Notes: generated by a model not told the origin, from the letters alone. A DNA stretch of 64,000 nucleotides from Butyrivibrio sp. INlla14 (GCF_900102515.1 NZ_FMVS01000003.1:182176-246175), one strand, 5' to 3'; positions 54,408 through 63,193 are shown, counted from the stretch's first letter. Made by a program: numbers and translations.

Positions 54408-54626
54408 ATGAAAGAATTACAGATTAAGGCAAAGAATTTAGGAACAAAAATTACAAATGGAGTAAAGGCGTTCTGGAATGATGAATCCGGAATGGGAACA
54501 GTAGAAGTCATTCTGATTATCGTAGTACTAATTGGACTTGTTATTGTGTTCAAGAAGCAGATTTCAGGAATCGTTGAAGACATATTTAAGACAATAAGGG
54601 CAGAAACTCGTGAGATCACAAACTAA
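54408..54626 (+). CDS. Flp-type pilin (Flp1-like)
   Basis: The small protein (72 residues from the ATG at 54408, preferred because AGAGGA lies 7 nt upstream; a further ATG is at 54384) has a short basic leader, then a pilin core DESGMGTVEVILIIVVLIGLVIVF with the glycine cleavage site and glutamate of class IVb pilins. It should be the main structural subunit of the Tad pilus, processed by the peptidase(s) in the operon. It ends 17 bp inside the next gene. Confidence 0.88.
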   Translation: MKELQIKAKNLGTKITNGVKAFWNDESGMGTVEVILIIVVLIGLVIVFKKQISGIVEDIFKTIRAETREITN

Positions 54627-56049
54627 AGGATACATAACTGTTTTTTTATCATTGTCTATAATGATCATTTTGTCACTTGTACTGGCTCTCTATCAGGGAG
54701 CCAGGATAGGTGCTGTGAGAATGAAGACAGAATGCGTAGCAGATATCTCTATGAACTCGGTTCTGGCAGAGTACAGCAGAGAACTATATGAGCAGTACGG
54801 ACTTTTGATGGTGGATACATCTTATGGAACCGGGAATCCATCAATCAAAAATCTAGAGGATCATTTAAGGCACTATGCAGAAAAAAATTTTGAAAGAAGC
54901 ACAGCAGGAGGAATCCTTAATGCCCAGACTATGACAGCTATGTACTGCAAAGATGTTAAGATATCTGGCTACAGCGTTGCAACTGATAACAATGGCGCTG
55001 TGCTAAACAGACAGATACTAGCTTATATGGCAGGAGAACCTATTGGGTATTTGATGGGAGAAGTTTCATCAAATGCCAGCAGCCTTCAGTCTGGCGGTCT
55101 TGACTCCACAGATGTGGACGCTATGGCAAGTGAGAATCAGAAAATAATAGATTCAACTGAACTTCCTGAAATAGAAAAAGAAGATGGAAAAAAGGAAATT
55201 ATTTCAATTGGCAATCCTGCAGATGTGGTCAATTCACAGAGAGGCATAGGGGCACTGAATCTAGCTTTGCCAGATAAAACCGGTATTTCGGAGTCGGTCT
55301 GCAGTTTGTCAGAGTATGCTTCTCATAGAAATCTTAATAAGGGAACAGGCCTTGATGATCAAATGGGAATTACTACGGTGCAGAAGCTGATCTTAGACCA
55401 ATACTACTATGAAAAATGCAGTAGATACGGTGCAGAAATGGATAAGGCCCAGTTAAAGTACCAGCTGGAGTATCTTATCTATGGCCTTGATAGTGACTAT
55501 GGCAATCTGGAAAAAATGGCTGAAACACTACTGTTTTGGAGACAGGCTTCAAATATGATCTATCTTTTTAGCTGCCAGGAAAAAGTGTCAGAGGCCGAAG
55601 CAATCGCAACAGCCTTGTCAGTGATTCTGTTTGTTCCAGAGCTTGCCGATGCTATAAAGTACTCAATTTTATTTGCCTGGACTTTTGCGGAATCTATTTC
55701 AGATCTTCACATTCTCTTTTCCGGAGGCCGTGTTCCCTTGTTTAAATCAGATGAAACCTGGAAGCTTAGCCTTTCGAATATGTTCTCTTTCCGAGACCAT
55801 TTGGGCAGTCAGGACAATCAAGAAGGACTTCTTTACGAAGACTATCTGAGGATCAAGCTTCTAATGACAAACCACTTGGAAAAGACAAAGCGAATGATGG
55901 ACATCATGGAAATGGATATAAGGCAAACAGAAGGAAATGCTGGTTTCAAGCTGGATTATTGCGTTGATGTATTTAGAGCACAGCTTGAAGTGGGCACCAA
56001 ATATGGATATGAGGTAGGAATAGAGAGAATTTATGGATATGAGAGATAA
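54610..56049 (+). CDS. DUF5702-type secreted/membrane protein of the Tad locus
   Basis: The 479-residue protein starts at GTG (54610). A single N-terminal hydrophobic helix (~8-30, TVFLSLSIMIILSLVLALYQGARI) is pilin-like, and the rest is predicted outside and largely helical, with FLSLSIM and GYITV near the start resembling TadG/TadE-type minor pilins. It matches the Lachnospiraceae DUF5702 pattern I know from Tad loci. Probably a minor pilin or tip protein (inference). It overlaps both neighbours by 17 bp. Confidence 0.75.
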   Translation: MRSQTKGYITVFLSLSIMIILSLVLALYQGARIGAVRMKTECVADISMNSVLAEYSRELYEQYGLLMVDTSYGTGNPSIKNLEDHLRHYAEKNFERSTAGGILNAQTMTAMYCKDVKISGYSVATDNNGAVLNRQILAYMAGEPIGYLMGEVSSNASSLQSGGLDSTDVDAMASENQKIIDSTELPEIEKEDGKKEIISIGNPADVVNSQRGIGALNLALPDKTGISESVCSLSEYASHRNLNKGTGLDDQMGITTVQKLILDQYYYEKCSRYGAEMDKAQLKYQLEYLIYGLDSDYGNLEKMAETLLFWRQASNMIYLFSCQEKVSEAEAIATALSVILFVPELADAIKYSILFAWTFAESISDLHILFSGGRVPLFKSDETWKLSLSNMFSFRDHLGSQDNQEGLLYEDYLRIKLLMTNHLEKTKRMMDIMEMDIRQTEGNAGFKLDYCVDVFRAQLEVGTKYGYEVGIERIYGYER

Positions 56050-56968
56050 AAATCCACCAAACAGTGTCATAGGGGGAGTTAAGGGCACTTCTTTTTTCAA
56101 AATTCACAAACACAAAAAAGAAATAAAAGATAACTGTATACTCCAGACAATCAGAACTCTTAAAGAAGTGTCTTTATCTGCTTCTATGACACTGGAGGCA
56201 TCTATTGCACTGCCTCTTTTCATATTCTTTTTTGTAAATATTATCGCAGCTATAGATATAGTCAGGGTCCAATCTGAGATGGAGGCAACTCTGCATCAGG
56301 TAGGCAATGACGCTTGCCTTCTAGCTTTTGATATGAGAGAGGGAGAGAAACTGGTGGAACCAGAAAGCGATGCCCTGCGAATTATGGAAACAGGCGGGCT
56401 AAATGGATATGTATATTACCAGCTAAAAAAGTGCCTTGATCCCAAACTCGCAAGTACGGCAGTAACAGACAGAATAAACATAAGCAATATGCTCTCTTCA
56501 AAGATAATGGTGGGTAACGACATAGTTGACATTGTTATTGATTATAAAGTGCATCCAATCATTTCCCTGATTGGTTTTAGATCGTTTCTGGTGGAATCAA
56601 GATATTATGGCCATGCCTGGACTGGATATGACATTACGGGTAGTGACGCTGAGGATAGCCAGACCGAAGAAATGGTATACGTTACTGAGCATGGAAGTGT
56701 TTATCATAGGGATATTGGCTGTAAATATCTTAAGCCAAGCATCAAAAGTGTTTCCTACTCACAATTGGCGAATGAACGCAATAAGGATCAGTCAAAATAT
56801 TATCCTTGCGAATATTGCGGGCAGGGCGTTGCAGGCGGAAATGTCTTTATTACTGACTATGGAGAACGGTATCATTCAACGATTGATTGCCCAGGAATAA
56901 AAAGAAAAATCTATACGATACCAATATCAGAAGTAGGAGGAAAAAGTCCCTGTAGTGGATGTGGATAA
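56033..56968 (+). CDS. TadE-like pseudopilin with two Cys/His-rich C-terminal motifs
   Basis: The 311-residue protein has a TadE-type segment near residue 50 (MTLEASIALPLFIFFFVNI; the glutamate at the mature position 5 fits pilin processing) and an outer region. The C-terminal ~90 residues contain two related motifs, VYHRDIGCKYL...YYPCEYC and RYHSTIDCPGI...KSPCSGC, each with H-x4-C and C-x2-C, suggesting two zinc-binding modules exposed outside. It overlaps the DUF5702 gene by 17 bp and the second prepilin peptidase gene by 10 bp. Confidence 0.82.
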   Translation: MDMRDKNPPNSVIGGVKGTSFFKIHKHKKEIKDNCILQTIRTLKEVSLSASMTLEASIALPLFIFFFVNIIAAIDIVRVQSEMEATLHQVGNDACLLAFDMREGEKLVEPESDALRIMETGGLNGYVYYQLKKCLDPKLASTAVTDRINISNMLSSKIMVGNDIVDIVIDYKVHPIISLIGFRSFLVESRYYGHAWTGYDITGSDAEDSQTEEMVYVTEHGSVYHRDIGCKYLKPSIKSVSYSQLANERNKDQSKYYPCEYCGQGVAGGNVFITDYGERYHSTIDCPGIKRKIYTIPISEVGGKSPCSGCG

Positions 56969-57399
56969 AAATGTTGATAACTATAAAAATACTAACCCTT
57001 GCAATCATGCTACTTGTAGCATATGAGGATATTAAGAAAAAAGAAATATCGATGAAAGCTATTATAGTCTGCGCTCTATTAGCGTTATCATCAACCGGTA
57101 TAAGGTTCTATATGGGTGAAGGACTGCCAGACTCTTTCTTATCTCTTTTGCCTGGAGCAATCATGTTGATCATAGGGCGAATCACAAAAGAAGAGGTCGG
57201 TTATGGAGATGGACTTATGCTTATGACAATTGGACCAGTGTTTGGTTTGGAACATGTGATGCTCGGCTGCTTTACCGGACTATTTGTAATCAGCATTCTG
57301 TCAATTTTCATTCTGGTGTGTCGGAAAGGAAACAGAAAGACAAAAATTGCCTTTGTTCCTTTTTTGACATTGGGAATGGGGGTGGTGATGTTTGCGTAA
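56959..57399 (+). CDS. Second A24 prepilin peptidase
   Basis: The 146-residue protein has four to five membrane helices and both catalytic aspartates of A24 peptidases: one in YEDIKKKEI (residue 23) and one in VGYGDGLML (~73-80). The locus therefore has two peptidases; they may process different (pseudo)pilins. The ATG at 56959 overlaps the previous gene by 10 bp, and an internal ATG at 56971 is possible. Confidence 0.88.
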   Translation: MWIKMLITIKILTLAIMLLVAYEDIKKKEISMKAIIVCALLALSSTGIRFYMGEGLPDSFLSLLPGAIMLIIGRITKEEVGYGDGLMLMTIGPVFGLEHVMLGCFTGLFVISILSIFILVCRKGNRKTKIAFVPFLTLGMGVVMFA

Positions 57400-57859
57400 A
57401 CTTCACGGATATATGACAGTAGAGGCATCTTTCATTGTGCCTATGGTAATTTGCGTTTTTATACTCATTATATATTTCACAAATTATATGTACGCAAGAT
57501 GCGTGCTAGCGCAAGACAGTTATATTTTGGCCTTTCGTGCTTCTACAGCCGAGAATGCAGATATGCAGCAAACTGTCGTGGAAAAAAGTCAGGCAGTAGC
57601 AGGAAATAAATACTTTGGTAATACCAGGCCGGTATTTGACGGAGAAACTCGAGGAAAAGAAATAACTGTTACAGGAAAAACCACAACTCGCCATGGGGCT
57701 ATGGGCAGGTTTTTTTTAAAACCCAAAAAAGGTTGGGAAATTGAGACAAAGTCCATAGCCAGAAAAAGAAAATACTCAGACCATATCAGAACGGTAAAAA
57801 GAATTAAGGATATCGCTACTAAGGAGGATTTATGGAATACAGATACTATAGAGAATTAA
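57392..57859 (+). CDS. TadE/TadG-like minor pilin
   Basis: The 155-residue protein begins at TTG (57392), with a GGGGGTGG ribosome site and an 8-bp overlap with the peptidase gene. The N-terminus is pilin-like (GYMTVEASFIVPMVICVFI, residues ~6-24) with the +5 glutamate in TVEAS. The remaining ~110 residues are basic and hydrophilic. It is a candidate minor pilin of the Tad machine. Confidence 0.8.
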   Translation: MRKLHGYMTVEASFIVPMVICVFILIIYFTNYMYARCVLAQDSYILAFRASTAENADMQQTVVEKSQAVAGNKYFGNTRPVFDGETRGKEITVTGKTTTRHGAMGRFFLKPKKGWEIETKSIARKRKYSDHIRTVKRIKDIATKEDLWNTDTIEN

Positions 57860-59247
57860 AGCATAACTATCTGATAGTTCAGCAAGACAATAACTCACGG
57901 GAAAAGATTGCAAGTTATCAGGCAAGAATCTTGGAAAAAGGTAAACTATCAGGTTTTTTGACATGCAACATGAGGACTATAAACAATGAAAATTATTTAT
58001 ACTACGAGATAAACTCAATGCAGAATATTCGCGACAGATTTTCTGTAAGAGGAATGGATGCAGAACAGCTTGCGAAGCTTTTGACATCTCTTAAGAATTC
58101 ATTAGAGAGCCTATCGGAATATCTGCTTGGCATGGAAAATGTAGTCCTTGATGCAAAAAGCGTTTTTACTGATCTGTCTACTGGTGAATATAAATTCATG
58201 TATTGCCCTTTCAAAAAGGAACAGGCAGATTTTGCAGGATTTATCGATGAATTAGTGGAACTGGTTGATCATGATGATGAGGTAGCTGTAGAGATGATAT
58301 ATTCATGCGCTGAGAAAGCGGAGATGGATAGCATGCTTGCCATTGACTGTATTGAACAGGTTCTCGAGGATAAAAGATATATAAAAGAACCTATTGAGAA
58401 AATAGAGCAGAGCCAAGATACTCAGGAATTTATAGAATTTGACAATAGAGCACTTAATCTTGATGAAGATGAGGAAGAAGAGAATGAAGACATCAGAAAG
58501 CACAAAGGCAAAAAAGCTAGTGGCAAGGTCCAGATCATATTTGGAATTCTGTTTCTGATCCTTTTAGCTATCATGATGTATGTACGCATGAATTACATTT
58601 TGTCCAGAGAAGAAAATTTATTATCAATAATAGTCATTGTAGTATCTGTTGTAACTGGTCTTGTGGCATTTATCAATGGATTTAAAGATGCAAATGTCAG
58701 CTTGCCATGGAAAAAGAAAAACAAAAAGGATATCAAGTCCCTGGAAGATATAGATGAAGATGATACCTGCGATCAGCTTGAAGATTACGGAGAATTTTGT
58801 GGTGACGATACAATTGATACATATGTGGATGTCGACAGCTACAAGAATAAAGTCAATGTTACATCTCATAGCAAAAGGGCAAAATATGTTGCAAGCACAA
58901 GGTCATCATGGGGAGAAACAGTAGTACTATCTCAGGAAGATGACAGCGATAAAGCATTTACTTTATATAGTAGAAATACAGACAAGACTATAAGGATTTC
59001 ATTGGACAAACTCCCATTGACTGTAGGAAAAATGGCAGGGTGCGTTGATGAGGTGCTAGATGATATGAGTGTATCAAGGATTCACTGCAGATTTATGCAA
59101 AATGAGGAAGGCGGTATTTCAATCGTTGATCTCAATTCAACAAATGGAACGTTTAGAAATGGTCTAAAGATCACTCCGCAAAAAGAGATAGGACTTGAAG
59201 AGGGGGATGAGGTCAGAATCGGTAGAATTTGCTTTGACTGTAGGTGA
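57832..59247 (+). CDS. DUF6382/FHA-domain protein at the end of the Tad operon
   Basis: The 471-residue protein has an N-terminal DUF6382-like domain (~1-190), an acidic linker, two membrane helices (~232-255 and ~265-285) and a C-terminal FHA domain (~375-471) with VSRIHCRF and LNSTNGTFRNG, the phosphothreonine-binding core. It should read Ser/Thr phosphorylation at the inner membrane face. Such DUF6382-FHA proteins accompany Tad loci in Lachnospiraceae. No Ser/Thr kinase gene is in the window. AAGGAGG precedes the ATG. It overlaps the minor pilin gene by 28 bp. Confidence 0.83.
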   Translation: MEYRYYRELKHNYLIVQQDNNSREKIASYQARILEKGKLSGFLTCNMRTINNENYLYYEINSMQNIRDRFSVRGMDAEQLAKLLTSLKNSLESLSEYLLGMENVVLDAKSVFTDLSTGEYKFMYCPFKKEQADFAGFIDELVELVDHDDEVAVEMIYSCAEKAEMDSMLAIDCIEQVLEDKRYIKEPIEKIEQSQDTQEFIEFDNRALNLDEDEEEENEDIRKHKGKKASGKVQIIFGILFLILLAIMMYVRMNYILSREENLLSIIVIVVSVVTGLVAFINGFKDANVSLPWKKKNKKDIKSLEDIDEDDTCDQLEDYGEFCGDDTIDTYVDVDSYKNKVNVTSHSKRAKYVASTRSSWGETVVLSQEDDSDKAFTLYSRNTDKTIRISLDKLPLTVGKMAGCVDEVLDDMSVSRIHCRFMQNEEGGISIVDLNSTNGTFRNGLKITPQKEIGLEEGDEVRIGRICFDCR

Positions 59248-59262
59248 TTTGCCCTATAATTG

Positions 59263-59271
59263 TGGTATAAT
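59263..59271 (+). promoter_or_regulatory. Extended -10 promoter before the flavodoxin/SCP2 gene
   Basis: TGGTATAAT is an extended -10 element (TGn plus TATAAT), 27 bp before the start codon. A second TATAAT at 59255-59260 is also present. Confidence 0.5.
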
Positions 59272-59297
59272 ACCCTTAACTGGTTGGAGGGGTATCC

Positions 59298-60308
59298 ATG
59301 AAGATTAATATCTATTACGGCGGCAGAGGAATCATTGATGATCCTACTCTGTACGTTATCTCACAGATCGAAGCAGTTCTACAGGAATTAAATGTTAAAG
59401 TTCAGCAATACAATCTTTACGAGCAGCGCAATGGTATTACTGCGCTTCCTAATACACTCAAGGACGCAGATGGAATTATACTTGCGTCAACAGTAGAGTG
59501 GTATGGAGTAGGAGGCTATCTGATGCAGTTTCTGGATGCCTGCTGGCTATATGGGGATAAAGACAGGATAAAGGAAATTTACATGGCTCCTGTTGTCATG
59601 TCTACTACTCATGGTGAGCGAGAAGGAATGATGAGCCTGGCAGCAGCATGGGAAATGTTAGGGGGACTTCCTTGTGATGGAATGTGCGGATACATAGCTG
59701 ACACAACCAAGCTTGAGAACAGCACCGAGTATTCCAAGATAATTGAGAAAAAGACTGAGAACATTTACCGAACCATTAATCAAAAAATGGCAGTCTTTCC
59801 CGCGAGTAATCAAGCTGTGATAAATAAAGTTGCAGCTTCAAAAGGTATAGATCTTACACCTCAGGAATCAGAGCAGCTGTCAGAATATGCATCTGATGAT
59901 AATTATGTTCGTACACAAAAGGAAGATATACAGGAACTTGCCAGTATCTTTAGAGATAAGATGGGCAAAGAAGACGGCAGTGTCGGAAACACTGAAGAAT
60001 ATGTAAAGCGGCTGAACAAGAAATTCACTCCGGTAGCTGGGATTCGTGCTAAATACAAGATAATTGTGCAGGATAATCCTAAGTCTAAGCCTATAATTAT
60101 AGACGTTGACAATAGCATATGTGATTGCCATGTAGGAAATGACGATGACTGCGATGTTATTATCACCTCTGATCAGATGGTCTTAGAGGATGTTCTTGAG
60201 GGGAGAATGACCTTCCAGAGAGCATTTATGGCAGGCAGCATCAAGATGAAGGGAGATTTTAAGCTTCTTCGCAGCATGGATCAGCTATTTGATCTAATGG
60301 CTGAATAA
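59298..60308 (+). CDS. Flavodoxin-like/SCP2-domain fusion protein
   Basis: The 336-residue protein joins an N-terminal flavodoxin or NAD(P)H-dependent FMN-reductase-like domain (~1-165; YYGGRGIIDDP and STVEWYGVGGYLMQFLDACW) to a C-terminal SCP2 sterol-carrier-like domain (~225-330; CDVIITSDQMVLEDVLEGRMTFQRAF). SCP2 domains bind lipids or other hydrophobic ligands. Fusion suggests a redox reaction on a hydrophobic substrate (inference). GGAGGGG precedes the ATG. It is followed by a rhomboid gene after 18 bp. Confidence 0.82.
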   Translation: MKINIYYGGRGIIDDPTLYVISQIEAVLQELNVKVQQYNLYEQRNGITALPNTLKDADGIILASTVEWYGVGGYLMQFLDACWLYGDKDRIKEIYMAPVVMSTTHGEREGMMSLAAAWEMLGGLPCDGMCGYIADTTKLENSTEYSKIIEKKTENIYRTINQKMAVFPASNQAVINKVAASKGIDLTPQESEQLSEYASDDNYVRTQKEDIQELASIFRDKMGKEDGSVGNTEEYVKRLNKKFTPVAGIRAKYKIIVQDNPKSKPIIIDVDNSICDCHVGNDDDCDVIITSDQMVLEDVLEGRMTFQRAFMAGSIKMKGDFKLLRSMDQLFDLMAE

Positions 60309-60326
60309 CAGCTTTCAAACATAGAT

Positions 60327-60977
60327 ATGCAGGATAATAAATTTGGTATAGATGATGCCTTTTATGAAAAACAGAAGCAAATCTATAAAACTTCATATGT
60401 TACACTAGCGCTTGTCATTATAAATGTGATTCTCTTTACATTAAATAACACCGTGATGCGTTCCTTAAACGCAAAGGCGTCTATGGATACAGCACTTGTC
60501 GTTGGAAATAGCGAATATTACAGACTTTTTTCTTCTATGTTCATGCACTGGGATATCAATCATCTTTTTAATAATATGATGGTTTTGCTATTGGTAGGGG
60601 CTGTAATAGAGCACTATCTTGGACATTTGGCATATCTTTTCCTATACATCATTGCTGGACTTTCTGGAAATCTTATGTCTATGTATTACGAGATAGTAAA
60701 ATCTAACTATCGAATATCTCTTGGCGCTAGTGGCGCCACTATGGGAATTGTAGGATTTTTAGTTGTATGGCTTGTGATTAATAGAAAGTCTTTAGCAAAA
60801 GATAAGTCTATGTTACTAAGGCTCGTGTTGCTTTTGATGTTTGTTGTAGAAGCCTGCTTTTTCCAAGCTCAGGCTAATACCCAAGCACATTTGGGTGGAT
60901 TTCTGGCAGGTTTTATCATGGGTATGATCAATATCATTATGTTTAATAATAGAAAAGATATGGAGGGAATAGTCTAA
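60327..60977 (+). CDS. Rhomboid-family intramembrane serine protease
   Basis: The 216-residue protein has six membrane helices. The catalytic serine is in LGASGATMG (~130-138) and the histidine in TQAHLGGFLAG (~188-198); the HWDINHLFNNM segment (~72-82) is the conserved helix-2 motif. It cuts substrate proteins inside the membrane. No clear ribosome site was seen. Its stop overlaps the next start (TAATG). Confidence 0.92.
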   Translation: MQDNKFGIDDAFYEKQKQIYKTSYVTLALVIINVILFTLNNTVMRSLNAKASMDTALVVGNSEYYRLFSSMFMHWDINHLFNNMMVLLLVGAVIEHYLGHLAYLFLYIIAGLSGNLMSMYYEIVKSNYRISLGASGATMGIVGFLVVWLVINRKSLAKDKSMLLRLVLLLMFVVEACFFQAQANTQAHLGGFLAGFIMGMINIIMFNNRKDMEGIV

Positions 60978-61381
60978 TGAGTGATTGCATTTTCTGTAAA
61001 ATAGCAAATGGAGAGATACCATCAAATACAATTTATGAGGATGATGATTTCAGAGTTATCCTTGATAATGGGCCAGCTACAAAGGGACATGCGCTGGTAC
61101 TTCCCAAAAAGCATTATGCAGATCTTTTTGAGATTCCGCAGGAAGCAGTGATGGGAGCTGTAAAGGTTGCACAGGAAGTTGCAGGTACTATTAAAAACAA
61201 ACTTGGCTGCGATGGTCTTAATCTTGTACAAAACAATGGTGCGGCAGCAGGACAGACAGTTATGCACTTCCATTTGCATATTATTCCAAGATATGAAAAT
61301 GATGGACAGCATATACTCTGGAAGCCTACAAGTCCTTCTGCAGATGAGCTTGTAGCAATCAAGAACGAAATCTTAGGATGA
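60977..61381 (+). CDS. HIT-family nucleotide hydrolase (HinT type)
   Basis: The 134-residue protein carries the HIT triad HFHLHIIPR near residue 97 and the N-terminal DCIFCKIANGEIPSN block with two zinc-linked cysteines. HinT enzymes hydrolyse adenosine phosphoramidates. It starts on the last base of the rhomboid stop codon, so translation is coupled. Confidence 0.95.
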   Translation: MSDCIFCKIANGEIPSNTIYEDDDFRVILDNGPATKGHALVLPKKHYADLFEIPQEAVMGAVKVAQEVAGTIKNKLGCDGLNLVQNNGAAAGQTVMHFHLHIIPRYENDGQHILWKPTSPSADELVAIKNEILG

Positions 61382-61409
61382 GATCAATAACTATAAGGAG
61401 CACCTTTGA

Positions 61410-62252
61410 ATGCGCGAAATAGATGTTGCTGAAGTAACAGGGATAGTTAGGCAAATGTGCATTGATGCCAACCATACACTGTCGGATGATATGAGAACTG
61501 CACTTTCAAGAGCACAGGAACAGGAAGAGTCTGAGCTTGGCAAGAATATTTTTTCTAAACTTGAGGAAAATCTTAAGATTGCTAAAGAGGATATGATTCC
61601 AATATGCCAAGACACTGGAATGGCAGTTTTTTTCGTAAATGTTGGGCAGGAAGTTCATTTTGTTGGCGGCAGTCTTACAGATGCAATTAATGAAGGAGTC
61701 AGACAAGGATATACAGAAGGATATCTCAGAAAATCTGTAGTTGGAGATCCGCTCATGCGTAAGAATACAGGCGACAATACCCCTGCCGTTATTCATTACA
61801 ACATCGTTCAAGGAGATAAAGTATCTATTACCTGTGCGCCCAAAGGCTTTGGAAGTGAGAACATGAGCAGAGTGTTTATGCTCAAGCCTGCTGATGGTGA
61901 AGAAGGCGTCAAAAATGCTATTGTTCAAGCTGTTAAGGATGCTGGACCTAATGCTTGTCCACCTATGGTAGTAGGTGTAGGCATAGGGGGTACATTTGAA
62001 AAATGTGCTGAAATGGCCAAAGAAGCACTTACAAGACCTGTAGGCCAACATTCAGACATTGAGTATGTTTGCAAAATGGAAGAAGAGGTACTTGATAAGA
62101 TCAATGAGACGGGGATTGGACCAGCTGGCCTTGGAGGAAAGATTACGGCCCTTGCTGTAAACATTAATACCTACGCTACCCACATAGCAGGTCTTCCGGT
62201 AGCTGTAAACATTTGTTGTCATGTGAATCGGCATGTATCAAAGGTTATCTGA
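61410..62252 (+). CDS. Class I fumarate hydratase, alpha subunit
   Basis: The 280-residue protein is the [4Fe-4S] subunit of a two-subunit class I hydro-lyase (fumarase; L-tartrate dehydratase is related). Cluster cysteines are in IPICQDTG (~69), and in GPNACPPMVVGVG and GTFEKCAEM (~180-200). EKCAEMAKEALTRPVG matches the family. It interconverts fumarate and malate. AAGGAG precedes the ATG. The partner subunit gene lies 158 bp downstream. Confidence 0.92.
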   Translation: MREIDVAEVTGIVRQMCIDANHTLSDDMRTALSRAQEQEESELGKNIFSKLEENLKIAKEDMIPICQDTGMAVFFVNVGQEVHFVGGSLTDAINEGVRQGYTEGYLRKSVVGDPLMRKNTGDNTPAVIHYNIVQGDKVSITCAPKGFGSENMSRVFMLKPADGEEGVKNAIVQAVKDAGPNACPPMVVGVGIGGTFEKCAEMAKEALTRPVGQHSDIEYVCKMEEEVLDKINETGIGPAGLGGKITALAVNINTYATHIAGLPVAVNICCHVNRHVSKVI

Positions 62253-62410
62253 TTTAGGTGCTTTGAGGTGAATAAGCTGGTATACCATTTTAGGGCTAAC
62301 ACCTAAAGGTTCAACAAGGTATTTCATAGGATAAAACACAACTAGTGTAGCTATTTTATATTATCTCGAAAAGTATAAATGGCAGTTACACTAGCATTTT
62401 TGAGGACGAT
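62253..62410 (+). promoter_or_regulatory. Structured 158-bp gap between the fumarase subunit genes
   Basis: Two inverted repeats occupy this gap: TTTAGGTG (62253-62260) with CACCTAAA (62300-62307), and CTAGTGTAGCT (62342-62352) with AGTTACACTAG (62384-62394), the latter followed by CATTTTTG like a weak terminator. The gap may attenuate or process the transcript between subunits. Confidence 0.45.
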
Positions 62411-62938
62411 ATGGAAATAAAGATAAATGCTCCTGTAGATATGGATATAATGAAACAGCTAAAGGCTGGAGATATGGTGTATATCACTGGAACTATTTAT
62501 ACAGCCAGAGATGCTGCACATAAGAGAATGGACGAAGCTCTTACTAGAGGCGAGAAATTACCTATAGAGTTAAAAAATAATCTCATATATTATATGGGAC
62601 CTTCTCCGGCAAGAGAAGGCCGTCCTATAGGTTCTGCCGGACCAACAACAGCAAGTCGAATGGACAAGTATACGCCCAAGCTGTTAGATCTTGGACTTGC
62701 AGGAATGATAGGTAAGGGAAAAAGATCACAAGAAGTAATTGATGCAATGATGAGGAATGGAGCAGTATATTTTGCAGCCATTGGTGGAGCTGGAGCGTTA
62801 TTGTCAAAAGCTATTACTAAGGCAGAAGTCATAGCCTACGATGATCTGGGAACAGAGGCTATTAGAAGACTGGAGGTAAAAGATTTTCCTGTAATAGTAG
62901 TAATAGATTCAGATGGAACGAATCTTTACGATAAATAA
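62411..62938 (+). CDS. Class I fumarate hydratase, beta subunit
   Basis: The 175-residue protein matches the beta subunit of class I fumarase/tartrate dehydratase: YMGPSPAREGRPIGSAGPTTASRMD near residue 60 is the diagnostic block, and the C-terminal region holds KDFPVIVVIDSDGTNLY. The subunit completes the active site of the alpha subunit. GAGGA precedes the ATG. A perfect promoter for tRNA-Ser starts 15 bp after its stop. Confidence 0.92.
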   Translation: MEIKINAPVDMDIMKQLKAGDMVYITGTIYTARDAAHKRMDEALTRGEKLPIELKNNLIYYMGPSPAREGRPIGSAGPTTASRMDKYTPKLLDLGLAGMIGKGKRSQEVIDAMMRNGAVYFAAIGGAGALLSKAITKAEVIAYDDLGTEAIRRLEVKDFPVIVVIDSDGTNLYDK

Positions 62939-62952
62939 TTACCATAAAAGAA

Positions 62953-62981
62953 TTGACAAAGCCTTTGCACCTTTGTATAAT
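62953..62981 (+). promoter_or_regulatory. Consensus promoter of tRNA-Ser
   Basis: TTGACA (62953-62958), a 17-bp spacer and TATAAT (62976-62981): a perfect sigma-A consensus, 75 bp before the tRNA. Confidence 0.88.
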
Positions 62982-63055
62982 TACATTTGCGTCTGATGAT
63001 TTACAGATGCAAGCTATAGAATTCAAACCACAAATTGGTAGAGGGATTCAGGCAT

Positions 63056-63143
63056 GGAGAAATACTCAAGTGGCTGAAGAGGCGCCCCTGCTAAGGGTGT
63101 AGACCGTTCACGCGGTGCGCGGGTTCAAATCCCGCTTTCTCCG
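63056..63143 (+). tRNA. tRNA-Ser (GCT)
   Basis: The 88-nt class II tRNA has acceptor GGAGAAA/TTTCTCC, anticodon loop CTGCTAA (anticodon GCT), a long variable arm, T-arm GCGGG-TTCAAAT-CCCGC and a G discriminator base as usual for serine tRNAs. The CCA end is not encoded. Confidence 0.96.
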
Positions 63144-63153
63144 TTTAGCACAT

Positions 63154-63184
63154 AACTCCTTAGGATTTTCCTAAGGAGTTTTTT
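63154..63184 (+). terminator. Terminator after tRNA-Ser
   Basis: A perfect 11-bp stem (AACTCCTTAGG / CCTAAGGAGTT) with loop ATTTT is followed by TTTT. Confidence 0.92.
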
Positions 63185-63193
63185 GTATTTCAT

